The notes under the pieces are model-generated. The model was given only the letters and a program-made list of their open reading frames with translations, searched no databases and had not been told where the DNA came from. Shown here piece by piece: positions 60,238-61,309 of a stretch of 61,309 bases of DNA. Positions within the stretch are counted from its first letter, which is position 1. Each line of letters opens with the position of its first letter. Made by a program: the position numbers and the translations under genes. Source of the stretch: Lachnospiraceae bacterium (lineage in GTDB: Bacteria > Bacillota > Clostridia > Lachnospirales > Lachnospiraceae); contig JAUNGI010000013.1 in the NCBI GenBank assembly GCA_030524525.1, positions 1 through 61,309 of the forward strand. The letters run 5' to 3'.

Positions 60238-61059
60238 TTATTCCGGCTGATTTGCCGATCTGATCTCTTCCTTCTTCTCTTCCATCGTTGCGAAATCGCC
60301 GATTCCGTCAACAACGGTGATCTCCATATTGTCCAAATAGAAATCGTCGTTGGACTCTGCCAGCTCGAAGTAGAACAGTGCGTTGTAGTTACCGTCCTCC
60401 GGATTCATGTACGTATCCGACGGGAAGTAAACGGTTCCTTCCATATGTACCCACTCGTTTACCGGTACCTCGGAGTTGGAAACCCGGTTATAGTCCGGAT
60501 AGTGAGCGGCAGGCGAATCGCCCTCCATAATGTTGAACTTCGTAGTCAGGGAAAGCGTAGCCTTCGTCAACGTTTCGGATGTGAACTTTACGTCAAAGCT
60601 AAAGTGATAGCCCTTTCCGAACATTTCCTCCGGAACCGTGCAGGAAATACCGTTCCAAGTATCGGCACGACCGGTAACGACCATACAGTTGCTTCCGTCA
60701 ACGCCCTCGCCCTCTGCAAAATCGCCGGTAGCGCTTCCCATGCCGGAGAAGAACAGCGGCGTGGTATCGGGTGCGGTCATCGTCGGATAGTCGCTTTCCG
60801 AAATCATCGTGCCCTGCGAATCACTGTCAAAATCCGCCTTCAGGAACAGATTCGGATCCACTTCCGGGGTCGGGGTCGCTTCGGGCGTCGGGGTTGCCTC
60901 CGGCGTCGCCGTAGCTTCCGGGGACGGCGTCGCGGCAGCAGCCTGCGTCGGGGTCGGAGTCGGAGAAACGTCTTTGTCATCGTCTACCTTTTCGCCGCAG
61001 CCGGCAAGCAATGCCATGACCATAATCAGCGAAAGAGCAAGACTCAATACTTTTTTCAT
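60238..61059 (-). CDS. Carbohydrate-binding-module-like lipoprotein
   Basis: 273 residues. Lipoprotein signal (MALLAGC), a linker of TPTPTQ / ATPEATPTPE repeats (about 30-70), then a single beta-sandwich domain (about 75-250) like CBM4/9 family xylan or glucan binders: LFLKADFDSDSQGT, WNGISCTVPEEMFGKGYHFS, VNEWVHMEGTVYFP and DDFYLDNMEITVVD. No catalytic domain. It may hold xylan near the membrane for the GH10 enzymes. GGAGGG precedes the ATG; own promoter at 61112-61141. Confidence 0.8.
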   Translation of the reverse strand: MKKVLSLALSLIMVMALLAGCGEKVDDDKDVSPTPTPTQAAAATPSPEATATPEATPTPEATPTPEVDPNLFLKADFDSDSQGTMISESDYPTMTAPDTTPLFFSGMGSATGDFAEGEGVDGSNCMVVTGRADTWNGISCTVPEEMFGKGYHFSFDVKFTSETLTKATLSLTTKFNIMEGDSPAAHYPDYNRVSNSEVPVNEWVHMEGTVYFPSDTYMNPEDGNYNALFYFELAESNDDFYLDNMEITVVDGIGDFATMEEKKEEIRSANQPE

Positions 61060-61111
61060 GTGAAACCCTCCTTATTATTCTGTCATTCCATATGACCTTA
61101 AAGATATAAGC

Positions 61112-61141
61112 AGTATACCACCGCCTCGGGCAGCATGTCAA
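61112..61141 (-). promoter_or_regulatory. Promoter of the CBM-like lipoprotein gene
   Basis: Minus strand TTGACA (61136-61141), 18-bp spacer, TATACT (61112-61117). Confidence 0.72.
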
Positions 61142-61187
61142 TTCCCGAATTAAAAGATCGTCCCGGTGCGCCCCACAAAGCTTGTTG

Positions 61188-61309
61188 GTTCCTAGCGCGA
61201 TCCCCGCGGAGCGTTTTTTGTTCTATAGGGAACGCAGTTTCCTGTAGAAGAACTAAGAATCTCGCTCGCGAGATTCTCCGCCTGCGGCGGGTCGCTCTGG
61301 CGACACAAT
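61188..61309 (+). repeat. Dispersed intergenic repeat, copy 5
   Basis: Module A (GCGATCCCCGCGGAGCG, T-run, TTCTATAGGGAAC/GTTTCCTGTAGAA hairpin) followed by module B (AGAATCTCGC/GCGAGATTCT, CCGCCTGCGGCGG), running off the window end. Confidence 0.78.

Overview
The window looks like a chromosomal segment of a xylan-degrading, anaerobic Clostridia member, most likely Lachnospiraceae-like. The evidence is: strong SD sequences (GGAGG) and TTGACA/TATAAT promoters; the gene strings rpmG-secE-nusG-rplKA, rplJL, rpoBC and rho-rpmE-DUF1385-prmC-prfA; GatCAB instead of a visible GlnRS; DapL-type lysine/peptidoglycan synthesis; many lipoproteins with Pro/Thr linkers; GH10 xylanases; and a dockerin/cohesin pair. 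Family-level taxonomy is inference. Almost every gene is on the minus strand; the only plus-strand genes are an ECF sigma factor, a MerR regulator, a Cu/Zn SOD and a tRNA-Leu.

Region 1 (1-12.9 kb) is accessory and signalling. An ECF sigma factor with a long C-terminal extension is followed by a minus-strand cassette. In order of transcription this is a Cys-rich small protein, a VOC protein, a giant single-chain ABC amino-acid transporter (binding lobes + permease + ATPase) that ends in a degenerate HATPase/RsbW-like domain, a PAS-CPBP membrane protease-like protein, a STAS anti-sigma-antagonist-like protein, a LytS/Cache/HAMP/PP2C/HATPase protein, a small lipoprotein and a surface 5'-nucleotidase. 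I read this as a solute-responsive partner-switching system, and it is the best candidate for an undescribed system here. A divergent MerR gene has a perfect dyad inside the facing promoter.

Region 2 (12.9-29.6 kb) is core: methyltransferase, TrmH, KtrA/KtrB-like K+ uptake, prfA, prmC, DUF1385, rpmE, rho, rpoC and rpoB. Rho has an Arg/Glu-rich repeat insert and RpoC a repetitive acidic tail. Between rpoB and the next gene lies a possible small antisense RNA.

Region 3 (29.9-42.3 kb) is the ribosomal string rpmG-secE-nusG-rplK-rplA ... rplJ-rplL ... rpoB. It is interrupted twice: by a GH10 xylanase between rplL and rpoB, and by a 7-kb island between rplA and rplJ. The island has two operons: (a) a secreted Gly/Ser-rich protein of leukocidin-like appearance, two membrane-anchored paralogues sharing about 505 identical bases, and a MacB-type ABC transporter; (b) an M15-like peptidase and a lipoprotein. 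An L10 leader RNA with attenuator and two L1-site-like leaders are visible.

Region 4 (42.3-61.3 kb) holds a second GH10 xylanase with a MoxR/DUF58/transglutaminase operon, a signal-less Cu/Zn SOD, tRNA-Leu with an AAG anticodon, gatCAB with a PTS EIIC gene embedded in it, a cohesin-like membrane protein next to a dockerin-bearing glucosaminidase, dapF-dapL, and a CBM-like lipoprotein. Two families of dispersed intergenic repeats with hairpins occur at both ends of the window and in several intergenic gaps. No transposase, integrase, CRISPR array or rRNA was seen.
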